Shown: positions 25,842-33,235, numbered from the stretch's first letter. The stretch: DNA of 52,569 nucleotides from Planctomycetota bacterium (GCA_002705055.1 PAHY01000020.1:1-52569), one strand, 5' to 3'. The notes: generated from the letters alone by a model not told the origin. A program made the numbers and translations.

Positions 25842-26867
25842 TCAGGCTCCGATCGTCTCGGCGAGCAGAGCCCGGGCCCGGCCCGGATCCTCGGTTCCGC
25901 GCACCAGCGCGCGGCCATCCGCGAACAGATAGACCTCGAGATCGCCGGAGCGGAAGCGCAGGAAGCTCGCGGATTCCTGCAGGGCCTCGACGCTGCCGGC
26001 CAGGCGGCGCGCGGTCGCGGCTAGGTCCGGGGCCTGCTCGGTGGCCGGTACCTGCACCGCGCCACCGCCACAAAGCGGCTCGGCCGCGCGCACGCCACGC
26101 CGGCCCTCCGCCCAGGCAAAGTCGCGCGCTCCGCAGCAGGGGCAGTCCGGGTCGCGGCTCGCGCGCAGCGAGGTATTCTCGCCCTGCCATAGGTCCAGGT
26201 ACTGAAAGCCGCTCTGCGGCGCGTCGTCGTCAACCAGGAGTTGCAGCACCCGTCCCGCGGCGAGGCCCGCAATCACGCTGACCGCCGGCCCCAGGACGCC
26301 GGCGGTGCGGCAGGTGGGGGTATCGGCTGCCGCCGGAGGCTCCGGGTAGGTGCAGCGCAGGCAGGGGCCCTCCGGCGGCAAGATGCTGCCGACCATGCCA
26401 TAGGTCGACACGACCCCGGCGTAGATGAAAGGCGTGGCCTGCTCGACGGCGTAATCGTTCAGCAGATAGCGCGTCGCGAAGTTGTCGGTGCCGTCCACCA
26501 GCACCGTGCTGTCGGCCAGCAGCTCGCGATGATTGGCCGCAGTCAGATCCCGGGCCAGCGCCTCGATCTGGATCTCCGAGTTGATCGCCTGCAGCCGCTC
26601 GGCCGCGGCTTCCACCTTGGGGCGATGCGCGGCGGCGTCGGCTTCGGAGTAGAGCATCTGCCGTTGCAGATTGGACCACTCGACGATGTCACGGTCGATC
26701 AGGCGCAGCTGGCCGACTCCGGCACGGGCAAGGAGGTCGGCGGTGACGGAGCCCAGAGCGCCCATGCCGACCAGCGTGGCGCGCGCAGCCGCCAGCTTGC
26801 GCTGCCCGGCCTCGCCGATGACGGGGACCCGCATTTGGCGGTCGTAGCGCTGGTGGCGGCCGTCCAT
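25842..26867 (-). CDS. E1-like adenylyltransferase (ThiF/MoeB/HesA family)
   Basis: 341 residues. Opens RYDRQMRVPVIGEAGQRKL, the standard family start, then the nucleotide loop GMGALGSVTADLLARAGVG (34-52), DRDIVEWSNLQRQ and DGTDNFATRYLLND. Zinc ligands are C169xxC172 and C242xxC245; C186 in PTCRTAGVLGP sits where MoeB/ThiF have the catalytic cysteine. About 90 C-terminal residues extend beyond the MoeB core. It adenylates the C-terminus of a small sulfur carrier (MoaD/ThiS type). The NifS-like and MocA-like neighbours favour molybdopterin chemistry over thiamine. The start is 4 bases from the end of tRNA-Leu, leaving no room for its own promoter. Confidence 0.85.
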   Translation of the reverse strand: MDGRHQRYDRQMRVPVIGEAGQRKLAAARATLVGMGALGSVTADLLARAGVGQLRLIDRDIVEWSNLQRQMLYSEADAAAHRPKVEAAAERLQAINSEIQIEALARDLTAANHRELLADSTVLVDGTDNFATRYLLNDYAVEQATPFIYAGVVSTYGMVGSILPPEGPCLRCTYPEPPAAADTPTCRTAGVLGPAVSVIAGLAAGRVLQLLVDDDAPQSGFQYLDLWQGENTSLRASRDPDCPCCGARDFAWAEGRRGVRAAEPLCGGGAVQVPATEQAPDLAATARRLAGSVEALQESASFLRFRSGDLEVYLFADGRALVRGTEDPGRARALLAETIGA

Positions 26868-26871
26868 CTGG

Positions 26872-26956
26872 TGGTGCGAGAGGGGGGACTCGAACCCCCA
26901 CATCTTTCGATACTAGATCCTAAATCTAGCGCGTCTGCCAATTCCGCCACTCTCGC
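26872..26956 (-). tRNA. tRNA-Leu (anticodon UAG)
   Basis: Class II tRNA. Seven-pair acceptor GCGAGAG/CTCTCGC, anticodon stem CTAGA/TCTAG with loop TTTAGGA (anticodon TAG), a short variable arm, T-loop TTCGAGT and an encoded CCA. It decodes CUA and related Leu codons. It lies 50 bases downstream of tRNA-His and directly before the E1-like gene. Confidence 0.95.
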
Positions 26957-27006
26957 GCTTTGCGAGCCAGACGCAGCCAAGCCATGGCCGAACCGTGCGA
27001 TTGGTT

Positions 27007-27084
27007 TGGGGTGGGCAACGGGATTTGAACCCGCGACCCCCAGAACCACAATCTGGTGCTCTAACCAACTGAGCTATGCCCACC
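27007..27084 (-). tRNA. tRNA-His (anticodon GUG)
   Basis: Acceptor GTGGGCA/TGCCCAC, anticodon stem CCAGA/TCTGG with loop TTGTGGT (anticodon GTG), discriminator C73 and encoded CCA. The base before the acceptor is G, giving the G-1 residue characteristic of tRNA-His; coordinates include it. A promoter is visible upstream (27104-27132). Confidence 0.95.
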
Positions 27085-27103
27085 ACACCAATCGCGGTCG
27101 GAA

Positions 27104-27132
27104 AGTTTAGCGCCCGATCGTCCCCGCGCCAA
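27104..27132 (-). promoter_or_regulatory. promoter for the tRNA-His/tRNA-Leu unit
   Basis: On the minus strand TTGGCG (27132-27127) and TAAACT (27109-27104) are separated by 17 bases, and the tRNA begins 19 bases after the -10. It is one of the few places where both promoter boxes are recognisable. It may also drive the downstream E1/NifS/MocA genes. Confidence 0.6.
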
Positions 27133-27172
27133 GTCCCTGGGGAAAGGGGTGCATCCGACCCGGCGCGGGCGG

Positions 27173-28456
27173 ATGCTGAGGGGGATGCTCGGGGTCCTCC
27201 GCCGCAACCCGCGCTACCGTCTGCTCTGGGCCGCGCAGGCGATCAGCATGACGGGCGACTGGCTGAATCGGGTTGCGATTCTGGCGCTGCTCAGCTCGTT
27301 GGGAGGCGTCGAGGAGGCCGGGCGGGTGGGCCTGCTGTTCGGGGTCGAGCTGTTCGTCCGGATGATGCCGACGGTCTTCCTGGGTGGGCTGGCCGGCGCG
27401 GTCGCCGACCGGCTGTCGCGGCGGGCGCTGATGATCGGCAGCGATCTGATCCGCGCGGGGGGGGTCCTGGGCTATCTGCTGGTCGATGAGCCCAGCGAGA
27501 TCCCGCTGCTCTATCTGCTGCTGATCCTGCAGATGGGGCTGGGGATCTTCTTCCAGGCGGCGCGCTCGGCGGCGATTCCAGCCACGGTCGACCCGGCCGA
27601 CCTGGGGCGGGCCTACGAGCTGGCGGCGGTCACCTGGAGCGTCATTCTCTGCGTGGGTGCCCTGCTGGGGGGGCTGCTCGCCGAAGTCATCGGCATCAAC
27701 GGTGTCTTCCTCTGCGACGCGGCGACCTATCTCGTCAGCGCGAGTCTGCTGGCACGGCTGCACCTGCCGGCGCACGAGAAAGCGGCCGAGCCCTTCCGCT
27801 GGAAGGAGGTGCTGCTGTTTCAGGATCTGGCGCGCGGGGTGCGGCACGCCCGCGAGCGCGGCGTGGTCTGGGCGATCCTGGCCAAGACCTTCTGGGGACC
27901 GGCGGGCGGCTACCTCGTGCTGCTGCCGATCCTCGCGTCGCGCCACGTCGAGGTGGAAGGCGATGCCGCGGCCCTGGCCTGGTACACCAGCCTCTATTAC
28001 GCGGCGCGGGGAATCGGCACCGGACTCGGGCCGGTGCTGGTGCGGCGGATCTGGGGGACTTCGGATCGGACCTATCGCACCCAGATCGCCGGTGGCTTCG
28101 GCGTCGCGGCGGTGGCCTACGCGATCCTGCCCAGCCTGCCCGGACTGGCCGGTTCGCTGGCTTGCGTGGTGGTCGCGCACATGGGCGGAAGCGCGATCTG
28201 GGTGGGCTCGACGACGCTGTGGCAGACCCATGTCCGCGAGTCTTATCGCGGTCGGATCTTCTCCGCAGAGTTCGCCGGGATGACGGCAAGCTTCGCGCTG
28301 GCGGGGCTGCTGGCGGGTCTGGCCTATGACCGTATCGGCGAGTGGCAGCTCGTGATCTACGCGATCTCGGCCTCGGTTCTGCTGGCGGCTCTCTGCTGGA
28401 TGTTCGGCGGCCGCCACGAGTTTCGAGCGACCCTCAGGAGTTCGGAAAGCGAGTAG
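27173..28456 (+). CDS. MFS transporter (MFS_3, efflux type)
   Basis: 427 residues from ATG 27173, with about 12 hydrophobic segments. The opening NPRYRLLWAAQAISMTGDWLNRVAI and the loop GGLAGAVADRLSRR between helices 2 and 3 are typical of the EntS/macrolide-efflux-like MFS_3 group. A second A/B-type loop (YRGRIFSAEFAGM) lies near residue 355. Substrate unknown; family members export siderophores or drugs. Alternative starts are GTG 27149 and ATG 27185. It is divergent from the tRNA-His unit; the next gene follows in the same direction after 34 bases. Confidence 0.82.
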   Translation: MLRGMLGVLRRNPRYRLLWAAQAISMTGDWLNRVAILALLSSLGGVEEAGRVGLLFGVELFVRMMPTVFLGGLAGAVADRLSRRALMIGSDLIRAGGVLGYLLVDEPSEIPLLYLLLILQMGLGIFFQAARSAAIPATVDPADLGRAYELAAVTWSVILCVGALLGGLLAEVIGINGVFLCDAATYLVSASLLARLHLPAHEKAAEPFRWKEVLLFQDLARGVRHARERGVVWAILAKTFWGPAGGYLVLLPILASRHVEVEGDAAALAWYTSLYYAARGIGTGLGPVLVRRIWGTSDRTYRTQIAGGFGVAAVAYAILPSLPGLAGSLACVVVAHMGGSAIWVGSTTLWQTHVRESYRGRIFSAEFAGMTASFALAGLLAGLAYDRIGEWQLVIYAISASVLLAALCWMFGGRHEFRATLRSSESE

Positions 28457-28459
28457 AAT
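28454..28459 (+). promoter_or_regulatory. -10-like TAGAAT before surface-protein copy 3
   Basis: TAGAAT overlaps the stop codon of the MFS gene and lies 31 bases upstream of GTG 28491. No clear -35. Tentative. Confidence 0.25.
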
Positions 28460-28490
28460 CAAGGCGCCCCTGGGAATCCCCTCCCTCGAC

Positions 28491-29903
28491 GTGCTTCGGC
28501 TCCTCCTCCCCAGTTCGGTTGTTGCGCTGCTGCTTGCAGCCGCGGCGCCTGCGCAGAACGTGCTGCTCGACGAGCACTTTGACGGCGCGAGCTTTCCGCC
28601 GACCGATTGGGTCGAGCTGAATAACGGAGTCTCTCTGGGCTGGGAGGCCGGCGTCAGTCGTGCGGTGCACGCGGACTGGTTTGGTGCGAATGACAATCGC
28701 CTGGTCTCGCCCAGTCTGGACCTGAGCACGGGTTCCAGCTTCGGCTTCCATCTCACCTACGATCAGCTGTTCGCGCGCTACCGCGATCAGAACGAGGTCG
28801 AGATCAGCCTGGATGGTGGGGCGACTTTTGATCGCTTGGCTGTGATCGACACGCCCTTTGATGGGGTGGGGCTGGAGCTGGACCTGGATCTGAGTGCCTA
28901 CGCCGGCCAGCCGGATGTGCTGCTCGCGTTCCGCTACGTCGGCGACTTCGCGAACGAGTGGAGCGTGGACCGGGTCGTGGTGGATGATCAGCCGCCCGTC
29001 ACGCCGCCGCGCTGGCCGGCGCTGCCGACCACCTTCATTCCCTGGGAGGGTTACTGCGAACGTTTCGACGCGCTTGACGGCGTGGTGCCGCCGCACGTCG
29101 CGGTCAACGCGCTCGATGCCGAAACCCGTCAGCCGGATATCGAGGCCTGGTGCAACCTGGGACAGAACGCTCCGAGCATGGTGTCCTTTTCGGGCGTCGC
29201 CGCGCTCGAGATGGGGCTGGAACCAGGCAGCACCAACTTTCACCGGGTCGCCAACGCGCTGATCTTCGGCTTTGACGCGACGGGCATGCAAAACACCGCC
29301 TTCGAGCTGATGGTCTGGCAGTCCGGCGAGGAGTTGGATCCTGATGACGGCGTCTTCCTCAGCGTCGATGGCCTGGACTGGGTGCCGCTGCGCACCGACT
29401 GGGAGCGCGTCACCGGCGGCCCGCAGTATCTGCGCGAATGGCGCCGCGTCGGAGGCGATCTGGCGACGGCGGGGCTGACGCTGAGCGGCAACTTCTATTT
29501 GGCGGTGAGCCAGGCCGATGACTTCCCATTCGGTTCGCAGGACGGGGTCGCGATCGATGACCTCTGCTGCGGCGGCGCGGTCGAACCGCTGAACTACGAG
29601 ATTCAGAATCTGCGCGGCGGCGAGCTGGCGCGTCTGCGGGTAACCGGGCTGGATCGCGACGCCTTCTGCAGCTTCCTCTACAGCCTGGCCGGGCCGGGGC
29701 CCACCCAAACGCCGTACGGCCTGGCCGACATCGGCAGCCCCTACGCGACGCTGGCCATGATGGACGCCGACCGCTACGGCGAAGCCGCGCTCGATGTGCT
29801 CGTGCCGCCGAGCCTGACCGGCACGATGATCTGGACCCAGGTCGTTGAGATTCTCGGGACGGGCGGCCGCTTCTCGAACCCGCTCGCGGAGCTCGTGCAA
29901 TGA
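28491..29903 (+). CDS. choice-of-anchor-J surface protein (family copy 3)
   Basis: 470 residues from GTG 28491. Signal peptide about 1-21 (LRLLLPSSVVALLLAAAAPA). Domain 1 begins NVLLDEHFDGASFPPTDW and VELNNGVSLGWE; domain 2 begins near CERFDALDGVVPPHVAVN. The C-terminal module starts at YEIQNLRGGELARLRVTG and includes YSLAGPGPTQTPYGLADIG. It overlaps the next paralogue by 4 bases (ATGA), so the two form a tandem pair that is translated together. The closest local relative is copy 4, including NNGVSLGWE in both. Confidence 0.82.
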   Translation: MLRLLLPSSVVALLLAAAAPAQNVLLDEHFDGASFPPTDWVELNNGVSLGWEAGVSRAVHADWFGANDNRLVSPSLDLSTGSSFGFHLTYDQLFARYRDQNEVEISLDGGATFDRLAVIDTPFDGVGLELDLDLSAYAGQPDVLLAFRYVGDFANEWSVDRVVVDDQPPVTPPRWPALPTTFIPWEGYCERFDALDGVVPPHVAVNALDAETRQPDIEAWCNLGQNAPSMVSFSGVAALEMGLEPGSTNFHRVANALIFGFDATGMQNTAFELMVWQSGEELDPDDGVFLSVDGLDWVPLRTDWERVTGGPQYLREWRRVGGDLATAGLTLSGNFYLAVSQADDFPFGSQDGVAIDDLCCGGAVEPLNYEIQNLRGGELARLRVTGLDRDAFCSFLYSLAGPGPTQTPYGLADIGSPYATLAMMDADRYGEAALDVLVPPSLTGTMIWTQVVEILGTGGRFSNPLAELVQ

Positions 29904-31288
29904 GCGCGCGCCTCCTGATCGCGGCCGCGTGGCTCGGGTGCGCGGGTTGGGCTCCGGCGCAGACCGTGCTCCTGGAAGAAGACTTCAACGGCGGCAGCTT
30001 TCCGCCCGCGGGCTGGAGCGAGCTGAACAACGGCGTCTCGCTGGGATGGGAAGGCGAGATCGATCGCGCCGTGCACGACGACTTCGTCGGCGCGAATGAC
30101 AACTGGCTGGTCTCGCCGAGCATGGACTTCTCGACGGTGTCGGCGGCCTGGCTGCATGCTTTCCAGGGCTCCGAGTGGACCGCGTACCGCGACTGGAATA
30201 GCCTGGAAGTCAGCCTCGACGGCGGCACGAGCTGGACCACGATCTACCGCGAGACCACGATCGGCGACGGCCGCGGCCAGCAACTGGAGCTCGATCTGGC
30301 GCCGCTGGTGGGGCAACCGGATGTCGTCCTCGCTTTCCGCTATGCCGGCGACTTCGCCAACGAGTGGAGCATCGAGTCGGTCCGCATCGATGACCTGCCG
30401 CCGATGCCGCCGCCGCGCTGGCCCGAGCTGCCGAGCAGCTTCGTGGCCGCGCCGGGATTCATCGAAGACTTCGAGTCGGGCAGCGTGCCGGGTTACGCGG
30501 CGGTCAACATGATCGATGAGACGACGCGCCGCGCGGATGCACGAGCGTGGTGCAACCTCGGCCAGCTGGCGCCCAACACCTTCGCCCTCGGAAGCGGCTC
30601 GCTGGAGATGGGGCTGGCGCCGGGCGACCCCGGGCTGCACTACGCGGCCAACGCCTGTGTCCTGGGTTTGAACGGGCAGGGGCACCAGGAGCTGTTCCTG
30701 GAGTTTCAGGCGCGCAACCTCGGCGAAGAGCAGGACCCGGATGATGGCGTCTGGCTGAGCGAGAACGGCGTCGACTGGGTGCAGGTCCTCGACAACTGGT
30801 CGGCCGCGACGGGCGGCTACTTCCAGATCAACACCTGGCAGACCGTGCGCGTGCCGCTGGGGAAGGCCGGGATCGACCTGAGCGGTGATTTCTATCTGGC
30901 GATCGCCCAGGCCGACAACCGCGCCTACGGCAACAGCGACGGCATCGCGATCGACGCGCTGAGAATCTGGGTCGAGCCGTTCCTGACCGCGACCGAGAAT
31001 GGCGCCGGTGCCCAGGCGATCCTCGACATCACCGAGGCTGTCCCGGGCTCGCAGATCACCGCGCTCTACTCGACCCGCGGCGCCGGCCCGACCGAGACCG
31101 CCTGGGGCAAGCTCGACCTCAGCCAGCCGATCTATTCGCTGGGCAATCGCACCGCGGACGCCAACGGCACCACGCAGTACGTGGGCATGATTCCCAACTC
31201 GCTCGCCGGCCGCCAGCTCTGGCTGCATTCGTCGATGCTCTGGCTCGACATTCGCGTGCTGAGCAACTCGCTGGTGCTCCAGTTCTAG
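29900..31288 (+). CDS. choice-of-anchor-J surface protein (family copy 4)
   Basis: 462 residues; signal peptide about 1-21 (ARLLIAAAWLGCAGWAPA). Domain 1 starts TVLLEEDFNGGSFPPAGW and SELNNGVSLGWE; domain 2 near IEDFESGSVPGYAAVN. The C-terminal module (from about AQAILDITEAVPGSQITALY) retains YSTRGAGPTETAWGKLDLSQPI and ends SNSLVLQF instead of the usual Val-Val-Gln, so it is the most diverged ending of the set. Tandem partner of copy 3. tRNA-Arg begins 34 bases downstream. Confidence 0.82.
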   Translation: MSARLLIAAAWLGCAGWAPAQTVLLEEDFNGGSFPPAGWSELNNGVSLGWEGEIDRAVHDDFVGANDNWLVSPSMDFSTVSAAWLHAFQGSEWTAYRDWNSLEVSLDGGTSWTTIYRETTIGDGRGQQLELDLAPLVGQPDVVLAFRYAGDFANEWSIESVRIDDLPPMPPPRWPELPSSFVAAPGFIEDFESGSVPGYAAVNMIDETTRRADARAWCNLGQLAPNTFALGSGSLEMGLAPGDPGLHYAANACVLGLNGQGHQELFLEFQARNLGEEQDPDDGVWLSENGVDWVQVLDNWSAATGGYFQINTWQTVRVPLGKAGIDLSGDFYLAIAQADNRAYGNSDGIAIDALRIWVEPFLTATENGAGAQAILDITEAVPGSQITALYSTRGAGPTETAWGKLDLSQPIYSLGNRTADANGTTQYVGMIPNSLAGRQLWLHSSMLWLDIRVLSNSLVLQF

Positions 31289-31322
31289 GCCCCGGGCCGC
31301 TACGATGCGGGCCGGATCGCGC

Positions 31323-31399
31323 GCACCCGTAGCTCAACTGGATAGAGCAGCGGACTTCTAATCCGCAGGTTGTAGGTTCGAGTCCTACCGGGTGTGCCA
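31323..31399 (+). tRNA. tRNA-Arg (anticodon UCU)
   Basis: Acceptor GCACCCG/CGGGTGT (first pair G-U), anticodon stem GCGGA/TCCGC with loop CTTCTAA (anticodon TCT), T-stem GTAGG/CCTAC and encoded CCA. Decodes AGA/AGG. TACGAT at 31301-31306 may be its -10 box. A 55-base imperfect copy of its 3' part lies 1806 bases downstream, marking it as an integration site. Confidence 0.96.
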
Positions 31400-31459
31400 A
31401 TCTTCCTAGCCTCCTGCTTGGGAGAGGCACGTGAAGCGACTATTCGAGAGAAGAATATC

Positions 31460-31480
31460 TCTGACCTTCCCCCGATTTGA
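31460..31480 (+). repeat. left copy of a 21-base island-end repeat
   Basis: tctgaccttcccccg followed by atttga. The same 21 bases with two differences occur near the right end at 33106-33126. The copies lie inside the tRNA repeats: 60 bases after the left one and 24 bases before the right one. Confidence 0.7.
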
Positions 31481-31507
31481 CAGGCGACTGTTGGTCGTCG
31501 ATCGTTC

Positions 31508-31536
31508 TTGACACGCTCCGAATCGCTGTGTAGGTT
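31508..31536 (+). promoter_or_regulatory. consensus-like promoter of the island genes
   Basis: Perfect -35 TTGACA (31508-31513), 17-base spacer, and -10 TAGGTT (31531-31536). The hexamer ends 6 bases before ATG 31543, so transcription is expected to start at or next to the A of ATG, giving a leaderless message. No Shine-Dalgarno is present, which agrees. Confidence 0.65.
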
Positions 31537-31542
31537 GGCCTC

Positions 31543-32118
31543 ATGTTTGATTTTAGATCGCTTTCTGTATTTTTGCTCCTAGCCCCTGCGTTCGCGATTG
31601 CGGCCGAATACCTGACTGGTGACTGTGTATGCCCGAGAACGGATGTGGCAGCAGTGCCTGTACAGAAGAATGATGGTGTCGTTGCCGGCGAAGGTGTGTG
31701 GTCGGTGACATACTCACATGACGTAACTGGTGGCGACAATGGTCAGTGCCAGCAGGATGGCTGCGATCAGCGCAATTGTGACTGGGTCTACTCTCCGTCA
31801 TTCACTGCCACGGTTGTCGGAGTGGGGAACAACGTCCGATGGAAGTTCAGAGTGAGAAGGCAAGTGACGGGCCAAGGCTGGACCACGCTTGCGACATCCG
31901 CCATCAGAGAGGGTGACGGTTCCGAGGATTTAGACTTTGCAGGTCTCACGAAGAATTCGGACGGGTGCAATGATCCCGGCCTTGAGTCGTATCAGGTAAA
32001 GGTGAGCTGGAACTCAAGGCCCTCCACCTCGGAGCCTTGGGACACAACATGGACGACCTATGGACTAGTTGCGACTGCTGCCCCAGCGTTCAACTGCGGC
32101 GAGTGCCCGGATATCTAA
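31543..32118 (+). CDS. exported cysteine-rich protein, unknown (island cargo)
   Basis: 191 residues, not recognised. Signal peptide about 1-21 (FLLLAPAFAIAA). The mature part has eight cysteines (28, 30, 69, 74, 79, 142, 185, 188), including CVC near the start and CGEC near the end. An even number suits disulfides; the paired CxC/CxxC could also bind metal. The middle (about 80-160) alternates polar and hydrophobic residues, suggesting a beta-sandwich. AT-rich codon use differs from flanking genes. Its TAA stop directly touches the next ATG, so the two cargo genes form an operon. Confidence 0.72.
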   Translation: MFDFRSLSVFLLLAPAFAIAAEYLTGDCVCPRTDVAAVPVQKNDGVVAGEGVWSVTYSHDVTGGDNGQCQQDGCDQRNCDWVYSPSFTATVVGVGNNVRWKFRVRRQVTGQGWTTLATSAIREGDGSEDLDFAGLTKNSDGCNDPGLESYQVKVSWNSRPSTSEPWDTTWTTYGLVATAAPAFNCGECPDI

Positions 32119-33009
32119 ATGAAGCGGTATCAACTCATGCTTGGATTGACCCTTGCTGTGATTGCACCATGGCTTCTCTTGACCGAGTGGGTCGGCGACG
32201 CCGGGAATGGGGATGGCACTCTGACAGGCTCTGAGTTGGAAGGAAATCTCAGTTCTCCCGTTGAGTTTGGCTCGCCGGAACACGGCGCGATGGCAGACGT
32301 AGGGGGGGGCGAAGGGAGCATGCGTCTAGAAGGTGCCCCATCCCATACTGAGGGAAATCCGCCGGACCCGGATCTCCCCTGGTGGGAGAATGAGATCCTG
32401 AGTGAGGCTTACAACAGGGAGTTCGCAATCGCGCTGGCAGACGCCAAGAGGAGCGACGCGATTTCCGGACTCGAAGAGAGTTTGGACGAGCTTCGAGCCA
32501 TAGAGCCTGAAACACTTGAGGCATGGGGGTTGTCGGGCGTCGACTGGGCTGCGCTTGGTGAGTTGTCAAAGTCTTATCAGGTGCAAGCAGTGCTGTTCTC
32601 GGTGCGCACGTTGCGCGATGTGGATCTTGAGGAGATGAGTTATGAGAAACAGCGCTTCTATATCAACGAAGAGCCGTTTCTTGTCAGCCCAGAAGGACTG
32701 TTGACGCTGCTTGCGGAGCGGACGATCACACTTGACCCAGATCAGTTGCGCGAGTTGGAGGGGATTTACTGGGGAGCTCTGGGTCAGAGGGCTCGTGCTG
32801 AGGACCACATGAAGTTCGCGCGGTCCGCGGACAGGAGGGCGAGGCAGTTGGTCGGAGAGAGGTACGCCGGGGTGAGAACCCTGCCTAGCCTTCCTGCTGG
32901 ATCGGACGACTTGCCTGCCGAGCTTTCTCAGGCGGTCGCGATCAAGTCAGAAGTCAATGATGCTTACACTTCCCAGCTTCTGTTTTTTCTGAGGCGGAAC
33001 GGCTTCTAG
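32119..33009 (+). CDS. membrane-anchored protein, unknown (island cargo)
   Basis: 296 residues, not recognised. One N-terminal membrane segment (about 5-25, LMLGLTLAVIAPWLLLTEWV), a Gly/Ser/acidic linker to about residue 85, then a soluble largely helical domain (about 88-296) rich in Glu, Leu and Arg. The fold is unclear; I see no metal or nucleotide motif. It begins at the base after the stop of the cysteine-rich protein gene, so the pair is probably translated together and may interact outside the membrane. Low-GC codon use matches its partner. Confidence 0.7.
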   Translation: MKRYQLMLGLTLAVIAPWLLLTEWVGDAGNGDGTLTGSELEGNLSSPVEFGSPEHGAMADVGGGEGSMRLEGAPSHTEGNPPDPDLPWWENEILSEAYNREFAIALADAKRSDAISGLEESLDELRAIEPETLEAWGLSGVDWAALGELSKSYQVQAVLFSVRTLRDVDLEEMSYEKQRFYINEEPFLVSPEGLLTLLAERTITLDPDQLRELEGIYWGALGQRARAEDHMKFARSADRRARQLVGERYAGVRTLPSLPAGSDDLPAELSQAVAIKSEVNDAYTSQLLFFLRRNGF

Positions 33010-33105
33010 GCCTGAGAATGCCGCGGCAATACTGGGATCGAGCTGCTCTTTCGACGGTGCCCGCTGATCGGCGCTGCAGATGAGTTTGTCTGTCCCTGAA
33101 ACCCA

Positions 33106-33126
33106 TCTGACCTTCCCCCGGCTTGA
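33106..33126 (+). repeat. right copy of the 21-base island-end repeat
   Basis: tctgaccttcccccg followed by gcttga, matching 31460-31480 with two differences. Its first 15 bases form the left arm of the inverted repeat at 33107-33147. Confidence 0.7.
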
Positions 33127-33147
33127 TGGACACCGGGGAGAGGTCAG
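33107..33147 (+). repeat. 15-base inverted repeat at the right island end
   Basis: ctgaccttcccccgg (33107-33121) and ccggggagaggtcag (33133-33147) are reverse complements except two adjacent bases, around an 11-base loop. The tRNA 3' copy starts 3 bases later. No T-run follows, so a recombination or protein-binding site is at least as likely as a terminator. Confidence 0.65.
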
Positions 33148-33150
33148 TTC

Positions 33151-33205
33151 GAGCAGCGGACTTCTCATCCGCAGGTTGTCGGTTCGAGTCCTACCGGGTG
33201 TGCCA
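33151..33205 (+). repeat. tRNA-Arg 3' fragment (attR-like)
   Basis: 55 bases matching 31345-31399 (D-stem 3' side through CCA) with two substitutions: one in the anticodon loop outside the anticodon, one breaking a T-stem pair. The 5' half of a tRNA is not recognisable before it, so it is not a functional second tRNA-Arg. Confidence 0.88.
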
Positions 33206-33235
33206 AATCCGCGTGGCGCGGAACCGGCGGCGGCC

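Larger units (their letters stand above)
31400..33205 (+). mobile_element. tRNA-Arg-bounded mini-island without recombinase
   Basis: Segment of about 1.8 kb between the intact tRNA-Arg and a 55-base near-copy of the tRNA 3' part (33151-33205). The interior is visibly AT-richer than its surroundings and uses codons rare elsewhere here (AGA, AGG, ATA, TTT). This arrangement is the usual attL/attR outcome of site-specific insertion into a tRNA gene. No integrase or transposase is present, so it was mobilised in trans or is a decayed remnant. Cargo is two genes of unknown function with a consensus-like promoter. Confidence 0.8.

Noticed and set aside
33151..33205. Second tRNA-Arg
   Set aside because: Only the 3' part is present, the 5' half is not recognisable and the T-stem has a mismatch; treated as an attachment-site duplicate.
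31400..33205. Integrase or transposase in the island
   Set aside because: Both open frames were read through; no catalytic Tyr/Arg or DDE pattern, and no terminal inverted repeats of an insertion sequence were seen.
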